The notes under the pieces were generated by a model. That model did no database searches and had not been told where the DNA came from. It worked only from the letters and a program-made list of their open reading frames with translations. A stretch of DNA of 64,000 nt, taken from Fluviibacter phosphoraccumulans. Its GTDB lineage: Bacteria > Pseudomonadota > Gammaproteobacteria > Burkholderiales > Rhodocyclaceae. Location of the stretch: NCBI RefSeq assembly GCF_016110345.1, contig NZ_AP019011.1, positions 124,001 through 188,000 of the forward strand, in the 5' to 3' direction. This document shows, one piece after another, positions 1 to 8,338 of the stretch; the stretch's first letter is position 1; each line of letters opens with the position of its first letter. A program made the position numbers and the translations under genes.

Positions 1-332
1 TGGGCGCGCATGGCGTCGATGTTTTCGTAAGTCCATTTGGCTGGCGGCACGTTGTTCTGTAGCGCGGCGTTTTCAGCCGGCATGCCGAAGGCATCCCAAC
101 CCATGGGTTGCAACACGTTGTAGCCTTGCATACCGTGATAACGCGCCAGCACATCACCGATGGTGTAGTTACGGACGTGGCCCATATGCAGCTTGCCGCT
201 GGGATAGGGGAACATCGAGAGACAGTAGTATTTTGGGCGATCTAGATTTTCTACAGCTAGATCGGTGCGGGCGTTCTGCCAGTGAGTTTGAGCGGCCGTT
301 TCAATGTCGGCGGGCAGATATTTTTCCTGCAT
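1..332 (-). CDS. leuS: Leucyl-tRNA synthetase, N-terminal part (cut by window edge)
   Basis: Class I aminoacyl-tRNA synthetase that charges tRNA-Leu in the cytoplasm. Only about 110 N-terminal codons are present; the gene continues past the left edge. The class I HIGH signature is HMGH at residues 49-52, inside the PSGKLHMGHVRNYT context typical of bacterial LeuRS, followed by GWDAFGMPAEN, which is also diagnostic. The start is the ATG at 330-332, giving the usual MQEKYLPADI-like opening. It is co-directional with the small gene to its right but separated from it by 277 bp, so it probably has its own promoter. Confidence 0.96.
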   Translation of the reverse strand, partial: MQEKYLPADIETAAQTHWQNARTDLAVENLDRPKYYCLSMFPYPSGKLHMGHVRNYTIGDVLARYHGMQGYNVLQPMGWDAFGMPAENAALQNNVPPAKWTYENIDAMRA

Positions 333-367
333 GGCGTTTTATCGTTATCAGTGCGTCAAAACGACTG

Positions 368-373
368 ATTATA
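368..373 (-). promoter_or_regulatory. Candidate -10 box for leuS (possibly bidirectional)
   Basis: On the minus strand this reads TATAAT, a perfect sigma70 -10, 36 bp upstream of the leuS start. No convincing -35 is seen at 16-18 bp. The same stretch on the plus strand (370-375) reads TATACT with a TTATCA 19 bp further upstream, so divergent transcription from here is possible. Confidence 0.45.
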
Positions 374-431
374 CTGGGTGGCGAGCCGAAATTTGCCCTA
401 TTCGACAGGCTATTGAGGTGTGCCGCATCGT

Positions 432-561
432 TCAGACGCCGCTGCGCGCCGATTCACTCTGCAACACACCTCAACAGCCTAGTAGGCTTTTAGGTAGCCA
501 ACCGTTTGCATCTGTGTTGCGGGGAGCGCTTTGGAACGAATCGGCACGCAGCGGCGTCTGA
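432..561. repeat. Large nested inverted repeat in the leuS upstream spacer
   Basis: The 24-bp arms at 432-455 and 538-561 are reverse complements with one mismatch (position 447 against 546; a G-U wobble if read on the minus strand). Nested inside are a perfect 8-bp pair (461-468 with 513-520) and a perfect 5-bp hairpin with a 3-nt loop (476-488). The whole can fold into one long rod. It lies in a spacer without a credible gene. It could be a structured RNA, a mobile-repeat relic or a 3'-end structure of the neighbouring transcript. I did not see another copy in the window. Confidence 0.8.
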
Positions 562-574
562 GTGACACACGCAT

Positions 575-600
575 CCCTGCAACACGGTGTCAGGGTTTTT
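575..600 (+). terminator. Terminator-like hairpin with T-tract
   Basis: CCCTG (575-579) pairs with CAGGG (591-595). An inner ACA/TGT pair adds three more base pairs after a two-base bulge. TTTTT follows directly at 596-600. The polarity is plus strand, where no protein gene ends, so it would belong to a non-coding transcript crossing the inverted repeat at 432-561. The stem is modest, so this is tentative. Confidence 0.35.
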
Positions 601-609
601 GTAGGGAGA

Positions 610-975
610 TCAGCGAGCTAGCTTAGGCATCGTCATGGCCTGTTGCCAGAACTTGGCAAAGGCACCGCCGGCAACCAGGGCCATGTCGCCCAGGCGTGCC
701 TGATGACGGCAAAGCCAGGCAAATTGGTCGGGCTGCTCGGTGTATTCCGGGGTTACCGGCAGACCGGCTTCCTGACCAATACGCTCAATGAACTGCGCCA
801 TCTGCGCTTTGGGCAGGTCAGTCGCGTTTGTCTCAGAGGCGTTCAGCTCCTGGCACGTTAGATCCCAGAGTGCTTTGGCGCGTTCTTCGCTGATCTTGGC
901 GCGTCGAGCGAACCAAGGTAGGACTTCAGGGTATGGGGGCGATGCAATAACGTTTTGATTTTTAGATGTTTTCAT
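610..975 (-). CDS. Small betaproteobacterial protein of unknown function (121 aa)
   Basis: I recognise the general pattern (YPEVLPWFARRA..SEERAKALWD near the N-terminus) as a conserved hypothetical protein of Burkholderiales, but know no function. The protein is soluble, with no signal peptide and no cysteine motif. The C-terminal part (WLCRHQARLGDMALVAGGAFAKFWQQAM) is alanine-rich and could form an amphipathic helix. The start is the ATG at 973-975, because GGAG lies 7 nt upstream; a longer reading from 1077 has no such site and would read through the leader. The leader carries a perfect 7-bp hairpin (993-999 with 1005-1011) just before the Shine-Dalgarno sequence. The gene is monocistronic, with its own promoter and a palindromic site at the expected transcription start. 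A link to polyhydroxyalkanoate control is only a guess from the TGCA-rich operator. Confidence 0.75.
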   Translation of the reverse strand: MKTSKNQNVIASPPYPEVLPWFARRAKISEERAKALWDLTCQELNASETNATDLPKAQMAQFIERIGQEAGLPVTPEYTEQPDQFAWLCRHQARLGDMALVAGGAFAKFWQQAMTMPKLAR

Positions 976-1046
976 AAGATGACTCCAAGGGGCGGCAGTG
1001 GATGACTGCCGGGTTTTATGCAAACCACCTTCTTGTGGAAGATTTT

Positions 1047-1092
1047 TTGTTGCACTGCACAACATTATGGAGGACATAACGCGTCATTTCAA
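1047..1092 (-). promoter_or_regulatory. Promoter and palindromic operator-like site of the 121-aa gene
   Basis: On the minus strand, TTGAAA (1087-1092) and CATAAT (1064-1069) are spaced by 17 bp, a fair sigma70 promoter. The predicted start of transcription falls in the near-symmetrical sequence TTGTGCAGTGCAACAA (1047-1062), whose core is TGCA-G-TGCA. A repressor bound there would block initiation. The TGCA/GCA-rich shape resembles, loosely, sites of PhaR-type repressors that control phasin genes; that part is inference. Confidence 0.5.
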
Positions 1093-1099
1093 GATTTAG

Positions 1100-1128
1100 T
1101 TGACTTCGATTGAAAAGAATCTTTTATT
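1100..1128 (+). promoter_or_regulatory. Candidate uvrD promoter
   Basis: TTGACT (1100-1105) and TTTATT (1123-1128) are separated by 17 bp, and the uvrD start follows 45 bp later. The -35 is good and the -10 mediocre. It lies back to back with the divergent promoter of the 121-aa gene. Confidence 0.45.
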
Positions 1129-1173
1129 ACAGGGGCTTACGAAAACGGAATCCTTTGGCCGGATAATACGGCT

Positions 1174-3474
1174 ATGAATTTTGCGTCCGACCATTCCCAG
1201 CTCAGCTCATCGATTCCAGACGCCTTTGGTGGCCCAGTTGGGGCTCCGGTGGGTGTGTTTGGTACAGCGCAGGCGCATCCCTTGCTGAACGGCTTGAACG
1301 AGCCACAAAAACAGGCAGTTTGTCTGCCGGCTGAGCATGGCCTAATTCTGGCGGGCGCTGGTTCAGGGAAAACACGGGTACTGACAACGCGCATCGCCTG
1401 GTTGATGCAGACAGGGCAAGTATCACCGCAGGGCATTCTGGCTGTCACGTTTACGAACAAAGCCGCCCGCGAAATGCTGACGCGCTTGTCGGCCATGGTG
1501 CCGATTAACGTACGTAGCCTATGGGTCGGGACTTTCCACGGTTTGTGTCATCGTCTTTTGCGCACGCACTGGCGCGCTGCACGCTTGCCGGAAACATTTC
1601 AGATTCTCGATACCGGTGATCAGCAGGCAGCGATCAAGCGTCTGATCAAAGCGATGGGGGTGGATGAAGAGCGTTTTCCGCCGCGCGACATGATGCATTA
1701 CATCAATGCCTTGAAAGAGCAGGGCATCCGTTCCGGGCAAGCCGAAGCGCACGATGCCCACACCCGCCGCAAAGTAGAGATTTACGCTGAGTACGAAGCG
1801 CAATGTCAGCGCGAAGGCGCGGTGGATTTTGCCGAACTCCTGTTGCGCGCCTACGAATTGCTGCAACAGGATGAAGCGCTGCGTACGCACTATCAACAGC
1901 GATTCCGTCACATCCTGGTGGATGAGTTCCAGGATACGAATCCGCTGCAATACGCCTGGCTACAGTTATTGTGTGGGCCACAAACCGTTATCTTTGCCGT
2001 GGGCGATGATGACCAGTCGATTTATGCGTTCCGTGGTGCCGATGTCGCCAATATGCGGGCCTTTGAGCGGAATTACGCCAAGGGCAATGTGATCCGCCTC
2101 GAACAGAACTACCGTTCGCACGGCAATATCCTGACGGCGGCGAATGCCCTCATTACCAATAATGCGGATCGTCTGGGTAAAAACCTCTGGACGGATGCGG
2201 GCGAAGGCGAACTCATTCGAGTCTTCCAGGGCGTGTCTGATCTGGATGAGGCCCGTTACATCGTTGATGAAATCAGAGAGCTAACGCGAGAAGGCTTGCC
2301 GCGCCATCAGATGGCCTTACTCTACCGCTCCAATGCGCAGTCACGCGTATTGGAACATGCGCTGTTTCAAGCAGGGATCGCGTATCGGGTTTACGGTGGC
2401 CTGCGCTTTTTCGAGCGAATGGAAGTGAAGCATGCATTGGCCTATCTACGTTTGATTGCCAATCAGGATGACGACACGGCCTTTTTGCGTGTCGTGAATT
2501 TCCCGACACGGGGCATTGGTGCGCGCAGCCTCGAAGCCTTACAGCTTGAAGCGCGCCAGCTGAATAGTAGTCTTTATAACGCTGCCGCCAGCTTGACGGG
2601 TAAAGCAGGAACGGCCGTTGGCCAGTTCATTCGTATGATTGAAGGTTTACGTACGGAAACGACGGGTCTGAGCTTGCCCGAGGTCATTGATCATCTGCTG
2701 GATCGTTCGGGTTTGCGTCAGCACTACCAGGCAGAAAAAGATGGGCAGGATCGTCTGGAAAACCTGGAAGAACTAGTCAATGCCGCAGCTACGTTTGCCG
2801 ATGACCCGGAAGCGGCGCACAACATCGATCGCGATACCGGTGAGGCCACCAGTTTGCTGGCCGATTTTCTGGCGCATGCAGCGTTAGAAGCGGGAGAGCA
2901 CCAGGCGGGTGATCAGGACGAGGCCGTGCAGCTGATGACGGTGCATTCGGCTAAGGGGCTGGAATTCTCTGCGGTCTTTATTGTCGGTCTGGAGCAGGGG
3001 TTGTTTCCGCATGAGAACGCCATGATGGCGCGCGACGGCCTCGAAGAAGAACGCCGTCTCATGTACGTGGCCATCACGCGGGCGCGACAGCGTCTGTATC
3101 TGTGTCATGCGCAGACCCGTATGTTGCATGGGCAGACCCGCTACTGCCTGCCCTCATCGTTTCTGGATGAGTTACCGGAAGCGCTCTTGCAACGCATTAA
3201 CACTGTGCCGGCCTGGTCTGCGGGTAGCTACAGTACCGGTTGGTCAGAGGCGCCGGCAGTTGATATGACGACGCGTGTTTCAGCACGTGCTGCGGGCGCA
3301 GCCGAGAGCGCCGGTGGTTTCCATGTGGGGCAGAATGTGGTGCATACCAAGTTTGGTGCGGGCGTCATTCTGGCCGCTGAAGGCCGGGGCGAAGAAGCGC
3401 GTGTGCAGGTGCGGTTTGGCCAAGCGGGCACAAAGTGGCTGGCGTTGGCGTATGCCAAGCTGGAGGCCGTTTGA
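1174..3474 (+). CDS. uvrD: ATP-dependent DNA helicase UvrD/PcrA type
   Basis: Superfamily 1A 3'-5' helicase that removes UvrBC-incised oligonucleotides and acts in mismatch repair and in clearing protein-DNA roadblocks. It is 766 aa, near the family's usual 720-750. Motif I is GAGSGKT (61-67), motif II DEFQD (250-254) and motif III GDDDQSIYAFRGA. Motifs IV-VI follow (QNYRS, VHSAKGLEF, YVAITRARQ). The C-terminal Tudor-like segment (KFGAGVILAAEG...VRFGQAGTKWL) that contacts RNA polymerase and UvrB is present. About 35 residues precede the first helicase motif; an internal start is possible but none has a better ribosome site. It overlaps dgt by one base, suggesting co-translation. Confidence 0.95.
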   Translation: MNFASDHSQLSSSIPDAFGGPVGAPVGVFGTAQAHPLLNGLNEPQKQAVCLPAEHGLILAGAGSGKTRVLTTRIAWLMQTGQVSPQGILAVTFTNKAAREMLTRLSAMVPINVRSLWVGTFHGLCHRLLRTHWRAARLPETFQILDTGDQQAAIKRLIKAMGVDEERFPPRDMMHYINALKEQGIRSGQAEAHDAHTRRKVEIYAEYEAQCQREGAVDFAELLLRAYELLQQDEALRTHYQQRFRHILVDEFQDTNPLQYAWLQLLCGPQTVIFAVGDDDQSIYAFRGADVANMRAFERNYAKGNVIRLEQNYRSHGNILTAANALITNNADRLGKNLWTDAGEGELIRVFQGVSDLDEARYIVDEIRELTREGLPRHQMALLYRSNAQSRVLEHALFQAGIAYRVYGGLRFFERMEVKHALAYLRLIANQDDDTAFLRVVNFPTRGIGARSLEALQLEARQLNSSLYNAAASLTGKAGTAVGQFIRMIEGLRTETTGLSLPEVIDHLLDRSGLRQHYQAEKDGQDRLENLEELVNAAATFADDPEAAHNIDRDTGEATSLLADFLAHAALEAGEHQAGDQDEAVQLMTVHSAKGLEFSAVFIVGLEQGLFPHENAMMARDGLEEERRLMYVAITRARQRLYLCHAQTRMLHGQTRYCLPSSFLDELPEALLQRINTVPAWSAGSYSTGWSEAPAVDMTTRVSARAAGAAESAGGFHVGQNVVHTKFGAGVILAAEGRGEEARVQVRFGQAGTKWLALAYAKLEAV

Positions 3475-4802
3475 TGAACCCCCAAGAGCGCTGGTTGAGA
3501 CTGTTATCACCGGAGCGTCTGGGCGCTGCTGCCGAGCACCTGGCGGGCCACTCCCCCGATCGCAGCCGTTTTCAGCAAGACTACGACCGTATTGTTTTTA
3601 CCTCGGCGTTGCGTCGCCTTAAAGATAAAACACAGGTGTTTCCGCTGGCGCAAAGTGATTACGTCCGCACGCGGTTGACCCATAGTCTGGAAGCATCGTG
3701 TGTGGGGCGTTCTCTGGGATCTATGGTGGGGCGCGCGATTGTGGATCGTCACGGCCTGGCGCCGGAGGTTCACCCCTCAGATTTTGGGGCCGTGGTTGCT
3801 GCCGCTTGTCTGGCACACGATATTGGTAACCCGCCATTTGGCCACGCCGGCGAAGACGCCATGCGTGCCTGGTTTGCTTCTCACAGCGCCAATCTGGCTG
3901 GCTTGGACCCCGATCAGCGCGCAGATTTGCTTAACTATGAAGGCAACGCACAGGGCTTCCGGATTCTGACGCATTTACAGAACCCGACGAATCCGGGTGG
4001 GTTGCAGCTCACTTGTGCGGTATTGGCTACTTTTGCCAAGTATCCGCGCCGTTCGCATCTGGCTGAACCGCTGACCGGTAAGAGTGCCCGCAAGTTTGGT
4101 TATTTCCAGGCCGAAGCAGCGCTCTTTGCTGAGGTGGCCGACACGGTGGGCCTGATTCCCCGCGCAGAAGGTGCCTGGTTCCGTCACCCGCTGACTTTTC
4201 TGGTGGAAGCCGCTGACGACACCTGTTATCTGGTGGTTGATATTGAAGACGGGGTGCAGCAGGGCTGCGTGGCGCCTGAGCAGGCCGAAGCGTTGCTGCT
4301 GGATCTGGCGGGTGGCATAAGTGCGGCCACACGTTTAAAGCACCTGGAAGATCCGAAACGACGCATTGAATATCTGCGTGCGCGCGCGATTGGTCGATTG
4401 GTGGATGAAGCCGCGCGCATCTTTTTGGAAAACGAAGCGGCCATTCTGGACGGCAGTTTTGATCATGCGTTGTTTGATGTTTCGCCAGTCGGTGAGAGCT
4501 TGCAAGCTGTGCGCAAGGTCGCGGAGGAGCAGATCTATAACGCTCGTCAGGTCATGGAAGTCATGGCCGCCGGTTATGAGGTCATCAGTGGTTTGCTTGA
4601 TGGCTATGTGGCGGGTGCTTGCGGTCCACAAAGTGCGCGTAACCGCGTCTGGGCCAATCTATTGCCGGCAGACTTTGAACGCACAGCAGGCGACAGCAAT
4701 TATCTGCGTTTGCTGCAGGTGGCCGACATGATTGCCGGTATGACGGACTCTCATGCAGTGTCTGCCTACCGCCGCCTGAAAGGAATTGAACTGCCCGGTT
4801 AA
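3474..4802 (+). CDS. dgt: Deoxyguanosinetriphosphate triphosphohydrolase
   Basis: HD-domain enzyme that splits dGTP (and often other dNTPs) to deoxynucleoside and triphosphate, adjusting dNTP pools. It is 442 aa. The HD metal ligands are visible as H70 (TRLTHSLEAS) and H115-D116 (ACLAHDIGNPPFGH), with the antiviral/dGTPase-type NYEGNAQGFRILT further on. The start is the ATG at 3474, which overlaps the uvrD stop as TGATG with TGGAGG 8 nt before it; a longer reading from 3435 is unlikely. It sits between uvrD and dnaE, so the three form a DNA-metabolism cluster. Confidence 0.94.
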   Translation: MNPQERWLRLLSPERLGAAAEHLAGHSPDRSRFQQDYDRIVFTSALRRLKDKTQVFPLAQSDYVRTRLTHSLEASCVGRSLGSMVGRAIVDRHGLAPEVHPSDFGAVVAAACLAHDIGNPPFGHAGEDAMRAWFASHSANLAGLDPDQRADLLNYEGNAQGFRILTHLQNPTNPGGLQLTCAVLATFAKYPRRSHLAEPLTGKSARKFGYFQAEAALFAEVADTVGLIPRAEGAWFRHPLTFLVEAADDTCYLVVDIEDGVQQGCVAPEQAEALLLDLAGGISAATRLKHLEDPKRRIEYLRARAIGRLVDEAARIFLENEAAILDGSFDHALFDVSPVGESLQAVRKVAEEQIYNARQVMEVMAAGYEVISGLLDGYVAGACGPQSARNRVWANLLPADFERTAGDSNYLRLLQVADMIAGMTDSHAVSAYRRLKGIELPG

Positions 4803-4819
4803 TCGGTGTCGTTCCAAAC

Positions 4820-7800
4820 ATGCTGCCTGATTTTGTACACCTTCGCCTCCATTCCGAATATTCGATTACCGACGGTATCGTCCGACTCGAAAAAGCGGTG
4901 GCGCGTGCTCGGGATGATGGTCAGCCCGCATTAGCGCTGACAGATCTGGGCAATGCCTTCGGACTGGTGAAGTTTTACCAGGCCGCGCGTAAGGCAGGCA
5001 TAAAGCCGCTGCTCGGCGCGGATGTCTGGGTGGGGAATCCGCAAGAGCCGGATGACGCCTCGCGGCTCTTGCTGTTGTGCCGTAACAACGAAGGGTATCG
5101 GCAACTTTGTGAGCTGCTGAGTCGCGGTGCGCTCTGGTCCGATCGTCGTGAGCGTGTCGTGCTCGACCCGGCCTGGTTTGGCGAAGTTGGCTGCGAGGGC
5201 TTAGTCGCTTTGTCTGGTGCCGCCGAAGGCGATGTCGGCAAGGCAATTTTGCAGGGGCGTATCGACGAAGCAGCGCTACGGGTAACCGCCTGGAAGAAGC
5301 TCTTTGGCACAGGCTTTTACCTGGAAGTGCAGCGTTATGGCCATCCGGATGAAGAAATTCTGGTGGCACAAACAGCGCAACTGTCGCTGGATGCGGATGT
5401 GCCGCTGGTCGCCACACACCCGGTGCAGTTTGTGGATCGAGAAGACTTTCGTGCCCACGATGCGCGAGTCTGTATTGCGACGGGTTATACCTTGGCGGAC
5501 AAACGCCGCCCCCGGGTATTTACCGAACAGCAGTATTTCCAGACGCGGGCGGATATGGCCGAACGCTTCTCGGACATGCCACAGGCACTGACTAACGCGT
5601 TTGAGATTGCCCGCCGTTGTAACGTGACGCTGACCTTGGGTAAGAGTTTTCTGCCGGATTTTCCGACGCCGAATGGCGAAGGGTTGGATGAGTTTTTGGT
5701 TGCCGAAGCGCGCCGAGGTTTGGCAGAGCGCATGCAGCAGCTTTATCCGGATGACGCAGTGCGCGCATCGCGTCAGGCAGAGTACGATGACCGTCTGGAT
5801 TTTGAGTGCAAGACAATCGTCCAGATGGGCTTCCCCGGCTACTTCTTGATCGTGGCTGACTTTATTAACTGGGCCAAAAATAACGGCGTACCCGTAGGTC
5901 CGGGGCGCGGTTCAGGCGCGGGTTCACTCGTTGCCTATTCGCTCGGTATTACCGATCTGGATCCGCTGGCTTACGCGTTGCTGTTTGAACGATTCCTGAA
6001 CCCCGAACGCGTATCGATGCCTGACTTCGATATCGACTTTTGTCAGGACAATCGCTGGAAGGTCATTGAATACGTCCGCGATAAATATGGTGCCGATGCG
6101 GTATCGCAGATTGCGACCTTTGGTACCATGTCTTCCAAAGCCGTGATTCGCGATGCGGGCCGCGTGCTGGATTTGCCCTATAACTTTTGTGATCAGCTGT
6201 CCAAGCTGATTCCAGTCGTGCAGAATCGCCCGGTGTCGCTGGCCGAAGCGCTTTCAGCCGAGCCGCAGCTGCAGGAACGCTACGAGCGTGAAGAAGAAGT
6301 CAAAGAGTTGTTCACGCTGGCGAACAAGCTGGAAGATTTAACGCGTAACGTGGGCATGCACGCGGGTGGGGTGCTCATTGCCCCAGGCAAGTTGACTGAC
6401 TTCTGCCCACTGTACACGCAGCCTGGCGGTGAAGCCGTCGTCAGCCAGTACGATAAGGATGACGTTGAAAAAGTTGGCCTCGTCAAGTTTGACTTTCTAG
6501 GCCTGCGCAACCTGACCATTATTGAACTGGCGCTGGATTATGTTGCCCGTTTGACGGGTGATCGCCCCGACCTGACAGCGCTGCCTTTCGATGACCCGAA
6601 GGCTTACCAGATTCTGAAGGATGCCAATACGACCGCCATTTTCCAGGTGGAATCGGAGGGCATGAAAAAGCTGCTCAAGAAGCTGGCGCCGGATCGATTT
6701 GAAGACATCATTGCTGTGCTGGCACTTTATCGTCCGGGCCCGTTGGGCTCGGGGATGGTAGACGATTTTATTCTGCGTAAAAAAGGCCTGCAGAAGATCG
6801 ACTATTTCCATGAGTCGCTTAAGGCCTGCCTGACGCCAACCTATGGCGTGATCGTGTATCAGGAACAGGTGATGCAGATCTCCCAGCTGATCGGTCGCTA
6901 TACGCTGGGCGCAGCGGATATGCTGCGCCGGGCGATGGGTAAGAAAAAGCCGGAAGAAATGGCTGAGCACCGCGATATCTTCCGCGAGGGCGCGAAACAA
7001 AGTGAGATTGATGAAAAGCTGGCGATGCAGCTGTTCGATCTCATGGAAAAGTTTGCGGAGTATGGCTTTAATAAATCACATACGGCAGCTTATGCGGTCG
7101 TGACTTATCACACCGCCTGGCTCAAGGCGCACCACGCCTCGGCATTTATGGCGGCGACGCTGTCTTCCGACATGGATAACACCGATACGGTGAAGATTTT
7201 CCATGATGACGCCAAAGCCAATGGCCTGACGATTTTGGGCCCTGACGTTAATCATTCCGAATTCCGTTTTACCCCGGTCGATGCGAAAACGATCCGCTAC
7301 GGTTTAGGCGCCGTTAAAGGGACCGGTGAAAACGCCGTGAATGCCATCGTGGCAGCGCGTAAGGCCAGCGGCCCGTTCAAAGACATTTTTGATTTCTGTC
7401 AGCGTGTTGATCGCCGCGTCGTAAACCGGCGTGCCATGGAAGCGCTGGTTCGTGCCGGTGCTTTTGATGCGCTCGATCCAGAGCGTGCGCGTGTTTTGTC
7501 GCAAGTGGCGCTGGCTGTAGAAACAGCTGAGCAAGCTGCTGCAAATGAGCATCAGAGTAGCCTGTTCGGTATGGATGATCTTTCTGCGCCGCAGACGCAG
7601 TCACGCCCAGGTGGCAGCGAGGTGCAGAACTATCCGCGCTGGTCTGAGCGACAGCGGTTGATTGAAGAAAAGGCCGCGCTGGGTTTCTTTTTCTCCAGCC
7701 ACCCTTTTGATATTGTGCGTGCCGAAGTGCGCCCCATATGTTCCACCCCGATTGGCAAATTAGAAGCGAGCCGCGATGCGACCTTGGTGGCCGGGATCGT

Positions 7801-8338
7801 AACGGAGGTGCGCACCCAGATGACCCGGCGCGGCAAGATGGCTTTTGTGACGCTGGATGATGGCGAAGGCCGAATCGAAGCGGCCGTTTTCAGCGAGATG
7901 TTCGATGCGCAACGCCACAAATTGCGCATGGACGAATTGCTGCTGGTTGAGGGTAAGGTAAGCCGCGACGAATTTCGTGATGCGCTTAAATTAGGCGTAG
8001 ATCGGTTGATGACTTTTAACGAGGCACGAGCCCAATGGGCTAAAAGCCTGTGGCTTGATCTTCGTGGCCTAGATATCCGTGCTTTGGGTGGGGTTCGGCG
8101 CATTTATGATTTGCTGCAACCATTTGCCCAGTTGGTGATGGACCCTTCAGCCGTAACGGTACGTGGATGTCCGGTCAGTCTGACGTATAGCAATGGGTTG
8201 GCTGAAGCCGTCTTTGAGGTTGGAGATGGCCTACGTGTGCGGCCGGACACCGAATTGCTGGACGCCTTACGTAGCCTGCTCGGTAGCGAGCGTGTTCGCC
8301 TGGATTATCAATTGGGCACGCAGCAACGCGCCCGTTAG
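4820..8338 (+). CDS. dnaE: DNA polymerase III alpha subunit
   Basis: Catalytic subunit of the replicative polymerase. It is 1172 aa against 1160 in E. coli, so complete. It opens with a PHP domain (FVHLRLHSEYSITDG), then the C-family polymerase core with GPGRGSGAGSLVAYSLGITD and the catalytic PDFDIDFCQDNR. A tandem HhH region follows, then an internal beta-clamp motif QSSLF at residues 912-916 and an OB fold (LVAGIVTEVRTQMTRRGKMAFVTL). The start ATG is 18 bp after dgt. The last 72 bases overlap the 3' end of the convergent sulP gene. Confidence 0.97.
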   Translation: MLPDFVHLRLHSEYSITDGIVRLEKAVARARDDGQPALALTDLGNAFGLVKFYQAARKAGIKPLLGADVWVGNPQEPDDASRLLLLCRNNEGYRQLCELLSRGALWSDRRERVVLDPAWFGEVGCEGLVALSGAAEGDVGKAILQGRIDEAALRVTAWKKLFGTGFYLEVQRYGHPDEEILVAQTAQLSLDADVPLVATHPVQFVDREDFRAHDARVCIATGYTLADKRRPRVFTEQQYFQTRADMAERFSDMPQALTNAFEIARRCNVTLTLGKSFLPDFPTPNGEGLDEFLVAEARRGLAERMQQLYPDDAVRASRQAEYDDRLDFECKTIVQMGFPGYFLIVADFINWAKNNGVPVGPGRGSGAGSLVAYSLGITDLDPLAYALLFERFLNPERVSMPDFDIDFCQDNRWKVIEYVRDKYGADAVSQIATFGTMSSKAVIRDAGRVLDLPYNFCDQLSKLIPVVQNRPVSLAEALSAEPQLQERYEREEEVKELFTLANKLEDLTRNVGMHAGGVLIAPGKLTDFCPLYTQPGGEAVVSQYDKDDVEKVGLVKFDFLGLRNLTIIELALDYVARLTGDRPDLTALPFDDPKAYQILKDANTTAIFQVESEGMKKLLKKLAPDRFEDIIAVLALYRPGPLGSGMVDDFILRKKGLQKIDYFHESLKACLTPTYGVIVYQEQVMQISQLIGRYTLGAADMLRRAMGKKKPEEMAEHRDIFREGAKQSEIDEKLAMQLFDLMEKFAEYGFNKSHTAAYAVVTYHTAWLKAHHASAFMAATLSSDMDNTDTVKIFHDDAKANGLTILGPDVNHSEFRFTPVDAKTIRYGLGAVKGTGENAVNAIVAARKASGPFKDIFDFCQRVDRRVVNRRAMEALVRAGAFDALDPERARVLSQVALAVETAEQAAANEHQSSLFGMDDLSAPQTQSRPGGSEVQNYPRWSERQRLIEEKAALGFFFSSHPFDIVRAEVRPICSTPIGKLEASRDATLVAGIVTEVRTQMTRRGKMAFVTLDDGEGRIEAAVFSEMFDAQRHKLRMDELLLVEGKVSRDEFRDALKLGVDRLMTFNEARAQWAKSLWLDLRGLDIRALGGVRRIYDLLQPFAQLVMDPSAVTVRGCPVSLTYSNGLAEAVFEVGDGLRVRPDTELLDALRSLLGSERVRLDYQLGTQQRAR

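Noticed and set aside
233..561. Two small plus-strand frames across the leuS start and inverted repeat
   Set aside because: They overlap the leuS coding start or the repeat arms and have no ribosome sites or similarity.
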